64,000 nucleotides of DNA from Cohnella mopanensis (GTDB taxonomy: Bacteria > Bacillota > Bacilli > Paenibacillales > Paenibacillaceae), in the NCBI RefSeq assembly GCF_022352055.1, contig NZ_JAKRWM010000015.1:1-64000 (forward strand), in the 5' to 3' direction. Below, in pieces: positions 10,017 to 18,065 of the stretch; position 1 is the first letter of the stretch, and each line of letters begins with the position of its first letter. Both the position numbers and the translations under genes were made by a program. The notes beneath the pieces were generated by a model. It saw only the letters and a program-made list of their open reading frames with translations. It did no database searches and was not told the origin of the DNA.

Positions 10017-11497
10017 GGAAGCTCCTCCTTGTTAGGCGACGTAGGCGAGACTGGAAAGATCAAGCGAAAAGCCGTACCGATTGCGGAATCTAGCAATTCG
10101 ATCGTTCCGTTATGTTTTTCCATCAATTGTTTCACGAGCGCGAGACCGAGTCCGGTACCTCCTCTTTGTCTTGAGCGGTCCCTGTTTACGGTAAAGAAAG
10201 GCTCGAAGATTTTGTCTCGGGCTTCCTCCGGGATTCCGACTCCCGTATTCTCGATCTCTATGATAGCCAAGTATCCTTCCATACGGTTGGAGATGTGAAT
10301 CCGGCCGCCCGGAACATTGTACTTGATCGCATTGTCGAGCAAGTTAACGAGAATATGAACGAAGCTTTCGCGATCGGCCCAGATGGAGATTTCCTCTAAT
10401 CGATGATCGATAACGACGTCGAACCGTTCGGCCTTCGCTCTCATTCTGCTGATTAAGTCGAGCAGGATATCCCGAATGCGGATTTGCTCCGGTTGGAATT
10501 CGAAATCGTACTTTTCTAAAGCAGTCAGCCGCAGCGCCTTCTCGACCATATCCGTTAACCGATCGGTTTCGAGTTTAATATGGTGGACGGCATCGTTTCG
10601 CAGAGCATCCTCCTCGGGATACAACTCCATCAGATCGGAGTAGGCCTTGATGGACGTGAGAGGCGTTTTGAACTCATGGCTAATATTGCCTATGAACTGC
10701 TTCTGTTGCCGTTCGAGCTGCTGAAGCTTAACGACGGCTTGACGAAGCTTTCGATCCTCGTCTTTCATCGCTTCCATGCTCTTCCGTATTTCCGTGCTCA
10801 TGTAGAAAATGCTCTGACTGAGCTGACCGAGCTCGTCCTTCCGCTTCAGAGGAGGAGCCATTAGAAATTGCCCTTTGCGGATCCTTTCGGCAGCATGGTT
10901 TAGCGTAACGATTGCGGATGTCGCTCGCGAGAAGTAGAGGTAACCTAGGATGAAGCTCGCTGCAAGGACGGCGGCCCCGGTAATAAGGAAGAGGCCGGCG
11001 ATCGTATCGTAGAACCGAATGTCGTTCACTAACGGATACTGAAACTGAAGCACTCCCATTTGTTTGCCCGGACCTTGAAGCGGAGTTAAATAAAGCAGCG
11101 AATTGCCTTCCCGCTGATATGCTATTTTCCCTTTTAACGCGAACGAAAGGGCGTTGTCGACTTCATAGGAGGAGCTCAGCGGAGCGGAGTCGCCGACTTT
11201 TTTGCCGGAATTGTCGTATAGCACGACATGCAATCCGGAATACACCGCCAGATCCATGGAGAACTGCTGTCCGCGGGAGCGCAGGAATGGCTGATCATCG
11301 ATAGGCGGGGAAGTTAGGTACGCTTGTTTGATGCTTAAGTTGGCCAGCCGGGTTTGCTGCAGGAGCTCCTTTTCTATCCGTACCTGCTGATGGTCTTTGA
11401 TTCCCTTGAGCACGAATACGCTAAGGACGACAACGGTGAGCAAGAGCAGAACGGCTAGGAAAAGACTAAACTTCAGCTTGATGCTAACGGCGGTCAT
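10013..11497 (-). CDS. Sensor histidine kinase, HAMP/HisKA type
   Basis: A 494-residue membrane kinase: first transmembrane segment ~8-30, extracytoplasmic domain of ~135 residues, second transmembrane segment ~170-190, HAMP (~195-245), HisKA with NISHEFKTPLTS (His near 275), and HATPase with N, G1 and G2 boxes (LLDNAIKYN, IENTGVGIP, GGTGLGLALVK). It starts by ATGA overlap with the upstream response regulator and itself overlaps the lipoprotein gene, giving a tightly coupled three-gene operon. The signal is unknown; the neighbouring carboxypeptidase hints at the cell envelope. Confidence 0.93.
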   Translation of the reverse strand: MTAVSIKLKFSLFLAVLLLLTVVVLSVFVLKGIKDHQQVRIEKELLQQTRLANLSIKQAYLTSPPIDDQPFLRSRGQQFSMDLAVYSGLHVVLYDNSGKKVGDSAPLSSSYEVDNALSFALKGKIAYQREGNSLLYLTPLQGPGKQMGVLQFQYPLVNDIRFYDTIAGLFLITGAAVLAASFILGYLYFSRATSAIVTLNHAAERIRKGQFLMAPPLKRKDELGQLSQSIFYMSTEIRKSMEAMKDEDRKLRQAVVKLQQLERQQKQFIGNISHEFKTPLTSIKAYSDLMELYPEEDALRNDAVHHIKLETDRLTDMVEKALRLTALEKYDFEFQPEQIRIRDILLDLISRMRAKAERFDVVIDHRLEEISIWADRESFVHILVNLLDNAIKYNVPGGRIHISNRMEGYLAIIEIENTGVGIPEEARDKIFEPFFTVNRDRSRQRGGTGLGLALVKQLMEKHNGTIELLDSAIGTAFRLIFPVSPTSPNKEELP

Positions 11498-12180
11498 CGT
11501 TCAATCCCAACTGCTTTATAACCCACGCCGAATACGGTTAAGAGCATGCGTTGGCCGGCTTCGCCCAGCTTCTTGCGCAGACGCTGCATATGGATGTCGA
11601 CGGTTCTTGTACCCGTCGCGTAATCCATTCCCCATACGGTATCGAGCAGTTCATCGCGGGTGTATACCCTTTCCGGGTGCGAGAATAGCAGGGCAAGGAG
11701 GTCGAATTCCTTAGGCGTAAGTTCGACCGATTGTTGGTTCACTAGCACCGTACGAAGCTTGAGATGTATCGTCAATGGATCCGCGATAATCGTGTCGGCA
11801 GTTTCCGGTTCTCTTTTCTCTAAGCGGCGAAGAAGCGCCTTCGCTCGCGCAATGAGTTCGCGCAAATCGAAGGGTTTAGTCATATAATCGTCCGCGCCCA
11901 TCTCCAGCCCGACGATTTTGTCGACGATATCATTCTTAACGGTTAGAAGAATAATGCCCATATTCGCGCGGTTATCCAGCTTGCGGCATACCTCGTATCC
12001 GGTTAGCTTGGGCATCATGACATCCAGCACGATAATATGGGGATGGAAACTTAGCGCCGTATCCAGAGCGGCTTGTCCGTCGTATACGGTGATCACCTCG
12101 TAACCTTCCTTGCGGAAAGCATAAGAGATCGGATTGGCAATGCCGGGTTCGTCGTCTGCGACGAGAATTCGTTTCATCAT
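11494..12180 (-). CDS. OmpR/PhoB-family response regulator
   Basis: A 228-residue regulator with a receiver domain (DDEP at ~9-12, phospho-acceptor Asp in IIVLDVMMP ~53, Lys in YMTKPFD ~102) and a C-terminal winged helix (LTPKEFDLLALL; RTVDIHMQRLRKKL). Two consecutive ATG codons are possible starts; AGGTGAAACT precedes them. It is the first gene of the three-gene operon with the kinase and the propeller lipoprotein. Target genes are not shown by the sequence. Confidence 0.94.
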   Translation of the reverse strand: MMKRILVADDEPGIANPISYAFRKEGYEVITVYDGQAALDTALSFHPHIIVLDVMMPKLTGYEVCRKLDNRANMGIILLTVKNDIVDKIVGLEMGADDYMTKPFDLRELIARAKALLRRLEKREPETADTIIADPLTIHLKLRTVLVNQQSVELTPKEFDLLALLFSHPERVYTRDELLDTVWGMDYATGTRTVDIHMQRLRKKLGEAGQRMLLTVFGVGYKAVGIER

Positions 12181-12216
12181 AGTTTCACCTGATGGACGGA
12201 ATGAAGTGCAAGGGAT

Positions 12217-13143
12217 CTATTTCGAATTAACGGCTTCGGCAACCTCGTCATAATACTGCTCGAGAGTTACTTTCTTCTTAGTTATGTCCTTCGCAATCTC
12301 TTTTCCTACATAACGCACGTGCCAAGGCTCGTAGGAATATCCGGTTATGTCTTCTTTACCCTTCAGGAAGCGAAGGATAAACCCATGATCTGGCGCGTGT
12401 TTGGACAACCATTTGCCTTCTTTCGTGTCACCGAAGCTCTCTTCCAGACCGTAACCGACGCTGGCGCTCGAGATGTCCATCGCAAGGCCGGTCTGGTGTT
12501 CGCTCTGTCCCGGACGTGCACTAGTGCGGTTTGCGACTTCTTCTCCCTTATTTTTCGCGTTGTTGTCGAATATCGATTTCTGCGTGGCGTATGAACGATA
12601 ACCGGATACGGCTTTTAATTCAATTCCATCCTCTTCGGCCGCTTTGAAGAGCGATTCCAAAGCTTTAGCTGCATCTTTGCGCATCTGCTTTTTCGGAGAA
12701 TTTCCCGAGAAGGAGAACGGAACATCCGGAACGACGAGATCCGGGGGGACGTAATCGGACGGAAGATTCCGCTTCTTATTGACGAGAACGTAGGGACTTT
12801 CCGCATTGGTAATGACCGCTAAGCCGTCCGAGTTTTTCTTAATCGTGGAGCTTGGCAAGCTATTGGCCAACAGCTCATATATCGAGTTTACTTGAAGCGG
12901 CGGATCGACCTTCTCGGTTGGCGTTGCCGAAGGCTCTGGTTTCTTCGAGGGTTCAGGCTTGGCCGAATGCGTTTCTGCAGGTTCGCTCGGTAATGGAGTG
13001 CTGGACGGTTGTACGTTAGGCGCAGATGGGCTGCTCGTTGCTTGATCGGAGGAATCCGGGTTGGATGTTCTGTTCGACAGCGTCCAGACCCCGCCGATTA
13101 CGACGATAATGAGAATAACGGCAATCGCGAATTTTTTATTCAT
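12217..13143 (-). CDS. VanY/LdcB-like D-alanyl-D-alanine carboxypeptidase
   Basis: A 308-residue, membrane-anchored or secreted peptidase of family M15B. One hydrophobic segment (~5-23) is followed by a Ser/Pro/Glu-rich linker (~27-85) and the catalytic domain: SGYRSYATQ, then RPGQSEHQTGLAMDI (zinc His and Asp) and EPWHVRYV (catalytic Glu and zinc His). These enzymes trim the terminal D-Ala of peptidoglycan stems. It lies just upstream of, and in the same direction as, the envelope-type two-component operon. Its leader can form an SD-masking hairpin. Confidence 0.93.
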   Translation of the reverse strand: MNKKFAIAVILIIVVIGGVWTLSNRTSNPDSSDQATSSPSAPNVQPSSTPLPSEPAETHSAKPEPSKKPEPSATPTEKVDPPLQVNSIYELLANSLPSSTIKKNSDGLAVITNAESPYVLVNKKRNLPSDYVPPDLVVPDVPFSFSGNSPKKQMRKDAAKALESLFKAAEEDGIELKAVSGYRSYATQKSIFDNNAKNKGEEVANRTSARPGQSEHQTGLAMDISSASVGYGLEESFGDTKEGKWLSKHAPDHGFILRFLKGKEDITGYSYEPWHVRYVGKEIAKDITKKKVTLEQYYDEVAEAVNSK

Positions 13144-13147
13144 AATT

Positions 13148-13199
13148 CTCTCTCTCTCCTTAGGAATGCTCTTGAGAATTCAAGAGTAAGAGAGAGATG
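13148..13199 (-). promoter_or_regulatory. SD-sequestering leader hairpin of the carboxypeptidase gene
   Basis: In the minus-strand transcript UCUCUCUU lies upstream of a 7-bp stem (CTCTTGA-4 nt-TCAAGAG, 13169-13186) and can pair with the ribosome site AAGGAGAGAGAGAG just before the ATG. The rest of 13200-13443 shows no gene and no clear further signal. Confidence 0.5.
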
Positions 13200-13443
13200 T
13201 TTCTGCGTGATCTCGAGTTGTTTCTAAAGTGTAAACTTGCTAATTGAGGTTCAAGAACTTGCAGCTGACGCTATCGATTCGCATTCGGCGAGTTAGAGCA
13301 GGCGGTCAACCGATTCCGGCAAACTAGACTTTAGTCCAGCGAGTGACTGTTCGATAGCCAAGGGCAATGTTTCCAGTTTTCTGATAAGATACATTCATAA
13401 GGTAGGTACTTTCATTAAGGCAAAGTTGAGGGGAAACAGACAG

Positions 13444-14115
13444 ATGAAGAAGATGAAGGTGTTCAAAAGTTGGATCATCTTATTGGGGGCTTTACCTCGA
13501 GGAATTGGCGCTTTTGTTATCGCAATAGCGGGCTTAAGCGTAGGGCTACCTTTGGCGGTATTCGTAATCGGGCTCCCCCTATTGGCGGGAATGCTGATCG
13601 TATGCGAACGTATACTGGGCATTGATCGCCGATTGCTTGCGGAGCTGGATAATAAACAATCATTAAACTCGCAGAACTTGAACTCCGATAAAATAAACGT
13701 GGCGGACATCGCCAACGATAGCCGCCTTAAAAATTGGCGGGGCTGGTTAAGCATTCTGGGCAACAAGCAACAATATTGGAACTTGGTTTACGGAATATTC
13801 CAGTTCCCCATATCGATCCTTACGTTCGTCCTTGCTGTTCTTATTCCTGCCTTAGCCTTAGGTTTAATGTTATCGCCGGTTGCCGCAATCGTTAGCACGG
13901 AGTTTTTTCAATTCGATCTATTCGCGGGAGATTGGTTCATGAATTGGTTATTCCCCGACTGGACCAGTTTCCAACGATCTTGGTTCAACGCCGGATTGGG
14001 CGCCGTGTTGCTATTGTCGGCACCTTATCTCATAAGAAAGCTAGTCGGTTGTTACTCGGCATGGATTCGTTGGATTTCCAAGTCGACCGATAGCGTTCCG
14101 AATGCTACTTTATAG
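13444..14115 (+). CDS. Putative membrane sensor-domain protein
   Basis: A 223-residue integral membrane protein. The start at 13444 is chosen because GAGGGG lies 10 bases upstream; a TTG frame extension upstream is unlikely. Hydrophobic segments lie at about 10-50 (rich in Gly/Ala/Leu, with LPRGIGAF and LPLAVFVIGLPLLAG), 115-145 and 185-205. The N-terminal arrangement resembles the 'putative sensor' domain (PF13796 type) often found beside histidine kinases or PspC-like genes, but no kinase is fused here. Its function is unknown; a bidirectional terminator separates it from the convergent HxlR gene. Confidence 0.7.
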   Translation: MKKMKVFKSWIILLGALPRGIGAFVIAIAGLSVGLPLAVFVIGLPLLAGMLIVCERILGIDRRLLAELDNKQSLNSQNLNSDKINVADIANDSRLKNWRGWLSILGNKQQYWNLVYGIFQFPISILTFVLAVLIPALALGLMLSPVAAIVSTEFFQFDLFAGDWFMNWLFPDWTSFQRSWFNAGLGAVLLLSAPYLIRKLVGCYSAWIRWISKSTDSVPNATL

Positions 14116-14131
14116 TTCCAATATCTCGATA

Positions 14132-14181
14132 CACAAGCAAAACCTCCAGTCCCATTTGGGATTGGAGGTTTTGTTTGTGTA
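14132..14181. terminator. Bidirectional terminator
   Basis: A long nearly perfect hairpin (ACACAAGCAAAACCTCCA paired with TGGAGGTTTTGTTTGTGT) with A-rich and T-rich flanks sits between convergent genes, so it can stop transcription from both sides. Confidence 0.88.
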
Positions 14182-14201
14182 TCCTTCAGACGGCGATTTC
14201 G

Positions 14202-14510
14202 TTACATCCAATTCTCGCCCCAATTTTGGATGGAATGAATGACTTCCTCCAAATTACGGCCTTTCTCGGTTAACTCATATTCGATGCGCACCGGCATTTC
14301 AGGATATACCGTCCGCGTTAGAATCCCGGATGATTCAAGTTCCTTCATGCGATCCGTTAACATTTTATCGCTCATCTCAGGAATTTGTTCCTTGATATCC
14401 TTGAACCGTTTGGGACCGCCAAGCAATACGCGGATGATGAGTCCCGTCCATTTTTTGCCCAGTAATTCTGCAGCGGATTCGTATTTGGGGCACATTTTGG
14501 AATAGTCCAT
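14202..14510 (-). CDS. HxlR-family transcriptional regulator
   Basis: A 102-residue winged-helix regulator. The N-terminal Cys7 in MCPKYESA and the core LLGKKWTGLIIRVLL, FKDIKEQIP.MSDKMLTDRMKEL and ELTEKGRNLE are typical of HxlR/YodB/HypR proteins. In Bacillus such regulators use a single conserved Cys near the N-terminus to sense quinones, diamide or aldehydes. The ATG follows AAAGGGGGA. It is divergent from the DoxX-pirin pair, its likely target. Confidence 0.93.
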   Translation of the reverse strand: MDYSKMCPKYESAAELLGKKWTGLIIRVLLGGPKRFKDIKEQIPEMSDKMLTDRMKELESSGILTRTVYPEMPVRIEYELTEKGRNLEEVIHSIQNWGENWM

Positions 14511-14544
14511 ACCGATTCCCCCTTTGAATCTTATTTTAGCATAC

Positions 14545-14617
14545 CCACTTCAGAAAAGTAAGTTATATATATTAAAACTATAGTTACTTGACAAAAGTAA
14601 GTCACATGAAATAATAT
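14545..14617 (+). promoter_or_regulatory. HxlR/DoxX divergent promoter and operator
   Basis: TTGACA at 14588-14593 and TAATAT at 14612-14617 (18-base spacer) form a sigma-A-like promoter for the DoxX gene. AAGTAAGT occurs twice, and AGTAAGTTATA is repeated as the inverted TATAGTTACTT just upstream, so an operator for the HxlR-type regulator overlaps the -35 region. The operator assignment is inference from symmetry and position. Confidence 0.6.
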
Positions 14618-14668
14618 AGTAAAAAGCAGATCGGCAGAAGATGCTAAACAAATCGAAAGGTGTGGGTT

Positions 14669-15070
14669 ATGATGGAATGGGGATTGTTGTTGCTTAGAGT
14701 CGTTGTTGGTTTATTGTTCGCTGGACATGCGATGCAGAAATTGGCTGGTTGGTTCGGAGGCCATGGTCTGGCAGGTACGGGAGGTTTTTTCGAGTCGATC
14801 GGAATTAAACCGGGACGTACGATGGCATTGCTGGCCGGTCTTGCGGAGCTCGTAGGCGGATTGCTGTTCGCGTTCGGATTGTTTACTCCGTTAGCGGCAT
14901 TACTAATCGTTCTAACGATGCTAATGGCAATCGTGAAAGTGCATGGAAAAAACGGCTTATGGGTAACGCAGAATGGATATGAGTTCAATCTAGTTCTGAT
15001 CGTTATTGCCGTATCTGTTGCCCTTATTGGACCTGGCGACTATTCCTTAGACGCATTGTGGGTAAACTGA
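14669..15070 (+). CDS. DoxX-family membrane protein
   Basis: A 133-residue protein with four transmembrane segments and the DoxX signature (GLLLLRVVVGLLFAGHAMQK near the start, then GGHGLAGTGGFFESIG). ATG 14669 is preferred because AAAGGTG lies six bases upstream; a GTG at 14660 is less likely. Bacillus homologues (CatD/MhqP type) belong to quinone- and thiol-stress regulons, which matches the divergent HxlR regulator and the following pirin gene. The biochemical role of the family is not settled. Confidence 0.88.
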   Translation: MMEWGLLLLRVVVGLLFAGHAMQKLAGWFGGHGLAGTGGFFESIGIKPGRTMALLAGLAELVGGLLFAFGLFTPLAALLIVLTMLMAIVKVHGKNGLWVTQNGYEFNLVLIVIAVSVALIGPGDYSLDALWVN

Positions 15071-15092
15071 AAGAGATAAGGAGGCGTGATCG

Positions 15093-15797
15093 ATGATTTC
15101 GATACAACGCGCAAATGAACGTTATTCCGCAGACCATGGTTGGTTAAAATCCAATTTCAGTTTTTCCTTCGCGGATTATTATGATCCGGAATACGTGCAA
15201 TTCGGACCGATGAGAGTTCTGAACGACGACTCCATAGCCGCGACTGAAGGCTTTGGCATGCACCCGCATCGGGAAATGGAAATCGTGACGATCGTGCTTA
15301 GCGGAAGATTAGAGCATAAGGATAGCCTTGGTAATCGTGCGGAGACGACTTGGGGCGGCATTCAGCGGATGTCCGCCGGTACCGGAGTATTCCATTCGGA
15401 GTACAACATATCGGAAGACGAGCAGCTTGATTTGTTGCAGATGTGGTTCCTGCCTAACGTCAAGGGAGTAACGCCGTCCTATGAGACGACGGAATTCGAT
15501 AAAGACGGATTGGCGGATGCGCTGGTGCCCGTTGCTTCGTCAAGAGGTGTTGAAGGAAAAGTCGCGAGCTTGCATCAGGATATGACCATCTATTTGTCGG
15601 ATCCTTCGGCAGGCAAGCCTTTGACCTACTCCCAGCTTGGGGGAAGGAAAGTGTTTCTGTTCGTGCTAGAAGGTGATGTTAGCGTGAATGGCGAGGTTGA
15701 ACTGAGCCGACGGGATGCTGCGCGGATCGAGGATGTCCCTGAGTTGACTATCGTAAGCAAGGACGGAGCACGTATTGTGCTAATTGATTTGCCTTAA
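15093..15797 (+). CDS. Pirin-family bicupin protein
   Basis: A 234-residue pirin/YhhW-like protein. The N-terminal cupin carries the metal-binding set GMHPHREMEIVT (His, His, Glu), with later HS/E in GVFHSEYN. The second cupin is degenerate. The ATG follows AAGGAGGCG. YhhW-type pirins oxidise quercetin and related phenolics. Coupling to DoxX and an HxlR regulator supports a role in electrophile or quinone defence (inference). Confidence 0.93.
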   Translation: MISIQRANERYSADHGWLKSNFSFSFADYYDPEYVQFGPMRVLNDDSIAATEGFGMHPHREMEIVTIVLSGRLEHKDSLGNRAETTWGGIQRMSAGTGVFHSEYNISEDEQLDLLQMWFLPNVKGVTPSYETTEFDKDGLADALVPVASSRGVEGKVASLHQDMTIYLSDPSAGKPLTYSQLGGRKVFLFVLEGDVSVNGEVELSRRDAARIEDVPELTIVSKDGARIVLIDLP

Positions 15798-15956
15798 TGC
15801 CGGATGAATGAAGGTCAAAAAAGTCCACATCGCGAACTACAGGCACTCATTAGCGAAAAGTAACCGTTTTTGTTACACAATTGAAACATTCCTGTTACCT
15901 GTCTGTCGCAGAGGTCGGATATTATAATAAACAAGACCCCCTTTTTTCATATGATT

Positions 15957-15991
15957 GAAGCCTGCCACCGATGGTAGGCTTCCTTTTTTTT
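15957..15991 (+). terminator. Rho-independent terminator
   Basis: GAAGCCTGCC and GGTAGGCTTC form a stem followed by eight T. It may terminate the DoxX-pirin transcript or a short RNA starting near 15930. Confidence 0.85.
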
Positions 15992-16062
15992 GTAGGTATC
16001 ATCAAAAAGAAGTGATAGCGTTATGGCATCACCTTATTTAAGTTAAAAAGCAAAAATAAACA

Positions 16063-16112
16063 CAAAAACACCCAAAGAGCTGCGACCTCTCGCAATCTGT
16101 TGGGTGTTTTTG
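16063..16112 (-). terminator. Terminator of the PHP phosphatase gene
   Basis: AAACACCCAA and TTGGGTGTTT pair around a loop containing a weaker inner stem. Both flanks are A/T rich; on the minus strand the stem is followed by TTTTTGTG. It lies 10 bases beyond the phosphatase stop codon. Confidence 0.8.
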
Positions 16113-16122
16113 CGTCTTAACC

Positions 16123-16935
16123 TTATAGCGGAACGACGACTTTCTGTTTCTGCCGGAAGAAGACCCAGCGACTAAAGCCGATTTCACGCAGCCGCTTCTG
16201 GACAAGCTCCCATTCGTCGCCTACTCGCGCTGGAACATGAGCATCCGACCCGAAGGTAACGTCTACGCCGAAATGACAGGCACGCTCGAGCAAGGCGTCG
16301 GAAGGATACCATCCGCCTACATCTTTCGTTTTCCCGCTCGTATTGATCTCGATAGAGATGTCGTTGGCGGCTACCGCTTTCAGTGCTTCGTCGATCTCGG
16401 ACTCGGCGCCTTGGATGTCGGCGAAAGCTGGATAGTATCCTTTCATGGCGTCGATATGGCCAAGCACTTGAAACATTCCGCTGTCGGCCGATTGGCGAAT
16501 GAGGTCGTAATAATGTTTTTTCTCGTCGAGTTGCTCATCATCATCTTTGCCCTTCCAACGATTGCGGTTAAAGATGCTGACTCCTCGCGTTTGGTGAACC
16601 GAGCCGATGATGTAGTCGAAAGGATACGGTTCGTACGCTTTCCGGTATAGCTCGATCTGGTCGATATAGAAGTCGGACTCGACGCCGAGCAATACTTCGA
16701 TTTTCTCTTTGTACTGCTCTTTCAAGCGAAGAACCTCGGCAATGTAATTGGGGAAGTCGCTTCTGGCCATGGCGATGTTGGGTTGAGGCTGATCGAGTTC
16801 ATGGGCAAAATAAGGCGAGTGGTCGGAAATGCCGATAACCTGCATGCCGGCTTGAATCGCCGAGACGATGTAGTCGTTGATTGTTCCCGATGCGTGGCCG
16901 CATCTCTCATGGTGCGTATGCAAATCGAATTTCAT
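16123..16935 (-). CDS. PHP-domain phosphatase, HisK-like histidinol-phosphatase
   Basis: A 270-residue metal-dependent phosphoesterase. All PHP motifs are visible in order: DLHTHHERCGHA (~4), ISDHSPYF (~37), GVESDF (~84), GSVHQT (~111), LGHIDAMK (~160) and GSDAHVP (~229). Length and motif spacing match Bacillus-type histidinol-phosphatases (HisK/HisJ), although no other histidine genes are nearby, so another phosphoester substrate cannot be excluded. It is encoded downstream of, and in the same direction as, the LysR gene, with about 20 bases between them. Confidence 0.85.
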   Translation of the reverse strand: MKFDLHTHHERCGHASGTINDYIVSAIQAGMQVIGISDHSPYFAHELDQPQPNIAMARSDFPNYIAEVLRLKEQYKEKIEVLLGVESDFYIDQIELYRKAYEPYPFDYIIGSVHQTRGVSIFNRNRWKGKDDDEQLDEKKHYYDLIRQSADSGMFQVLGHIDAMKGYYPAFADIQGAESEIDEALKAVAANDISIEINTSGKTKDVGGWYPSDALLERACHFGVDVTFGSDAHVPARVGDEWELVQKRLREIGFSRWVFFRQKQKVVVPL

Positions 16936-16955
16936 GTCAGTTCTCCTCGTTTCCC

Positions 16956-17858
16956 TTATTCGCTGCCGATAAACTGATCCTCGGGCATGCCTTTCAGATC
17001 GTTCAGAAATTGGCGCATGGCACTGTTGACGTAGCGACCGGATTTGGTCATGACTCCCACGGGGTGGCTTACTTCCAACTCGTTCACGGGAATCATTTTA
17101 AGCGTACCCCGACGAAGCTCGCCCGCGATAGATAGTTTGGATACGACTGCCGCACCCATGTTGAGCTCGACCATCCGTTTAACCTCTTCACTGCTTCCAA
17201 GCTCCATGACGATGTTCGGTTCAAGCCCGTATTCTCGGAAAATCCGGTCCGTGAACCGTCTGCCTAGCGTGTCCGGCGATAGGAGGATAAGCGGGACATC
17301 CTTGAGCATGTTAATCGTAATGCGATTGGAAGAAGCCAAAGGATGTTGGGGGGCAACGACGAACTGGAAAGTATCGTAATAAAGCACCGATGTTTCCACT
17401 TGCAGGCTTTTATCCGTCAAGTAACCGATGCCGACGTCTATCGTTCCGTTCTCTACGCAAGAGAGCACCTGTGCGGAGGACATAGACTGGATACTTGTTT
17501 TGATTAGCGGAAATTGGTTTTGAAAATAGGATAGCACCCGAGGCAAAATTTGAATGGCTATCGATGTCGTCGTTCCTAACACGATATGGCCTTGTGGGGT
17601 TTGGTTCAGATCGGACAGCTTCTGCTTTAATTGCTCCACGATTCCTAATATTTGCTCGGCGTGCTCTAAGAATACTTGCCCGCGATCGGTTAAAGTGACG
17701 GGGTGGTTGCGATCAACGAGAATCGCTTTGAATTCGTCCTCTAAGCTTTTAATCTGCGCGGATACGGCGGGTTGCGTCAAGTTGAGCACTTCGCCGGCCT
17801 TGCGGAAGCTTAGCGTCTTGGAAATCGTCACTAACGTTTCCAGTTGGCTTATGTTCAC
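16956..17858 (-). CDS. LysR-family transcriptional regulator
   Basis: A 300-residue regulator with an N-terminal winged helix (FRKAGEVLNLTQPAVSAQIKSLE) and a periplasmic-binding-like effector domain (~90-295) similar to the CysL/YwfK subgroup. The GTG start follows AGGAGGCG. It is divergent from the drug-efflux gene at 18.1 kb, with about 200 bases between; that promoter carries palindromes better explained by the PadR regulator. The effector is unknown. Confidence 0.93.
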   Translation of the reverse strand: MNISQLETLVTISKTLSFRKAGEVLNLTQPAVSAQIKSLEDEFKAILVDRNHPVTLTDRGQVFLEHAEQILGIVEQLKQKLSDLNQTPQGHIVLGTTTSIAIQILPRVLSYFQNQFPLIKTSIQSMSSAQVLSCVENGTIDVGIGYLTDKSLQVETSVLYYDTFQFVVAPQHPLASSNRITINMLKDVPLILLSPDTLGRRFTDRIFREYGLEPNIVMELGSSEEVKRMVELNMGAAVVSKLSIAGELRRGTLKMIPVNELEVSHPVGVMTKSGRYVNSAMRQFLNDLKGMPEDQFIGSE

Positions 17859-17964
17859 TTTGTCGCCTCCTAGGATTGAATATATTTATCAGGTCAACTT
17901 AAGCATATAAAAAGGATTTTTCGTTAATTCCATTATAGGGGATTCATTCTATCGTAGCAAAGTG

Positions 17965-18017
17965 TTGATTATAACTCAAATTTGAGTATAATATCGAATG
18001 AGTAATCAAATTTGAGT
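17965..18017 (+). promoter_or_regulatory. Efflux promoter with twin palindromic operator
   Basis: TTGATT (17965-17970) and TATAAT (17987-17992) form the promoter. The palindrome ACTCAAATTTGAGT (17974-17987) fills the spacer and abuts the -10. A near-copy, AATCAAATTTGAGT (18004-18017), follows exactly 30 bases later, about three helical turns on the same face. PadR, encoded at the end of this transcript, is the likely ligand (inference). Confidence 0.75.
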
Positions 18018-18065
18018 ACTCGTACCACAAAACGCAAAGTAAGGATTGGGAGGAAATATTAGAAT

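Larger units (their letters stand above)
15798..16122. other. Intergenic region with two terminators and a possible short RNA
   Basis: No gene is seen. TATAAT at 15920-15925 is followed about 70 bases later by a strong plus-strand terminator, so a short transcript is possible, but the -35 sequence is poor. The right half carries the terminator of the minus-strand phosphatase gene. Confidence 0.4.
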
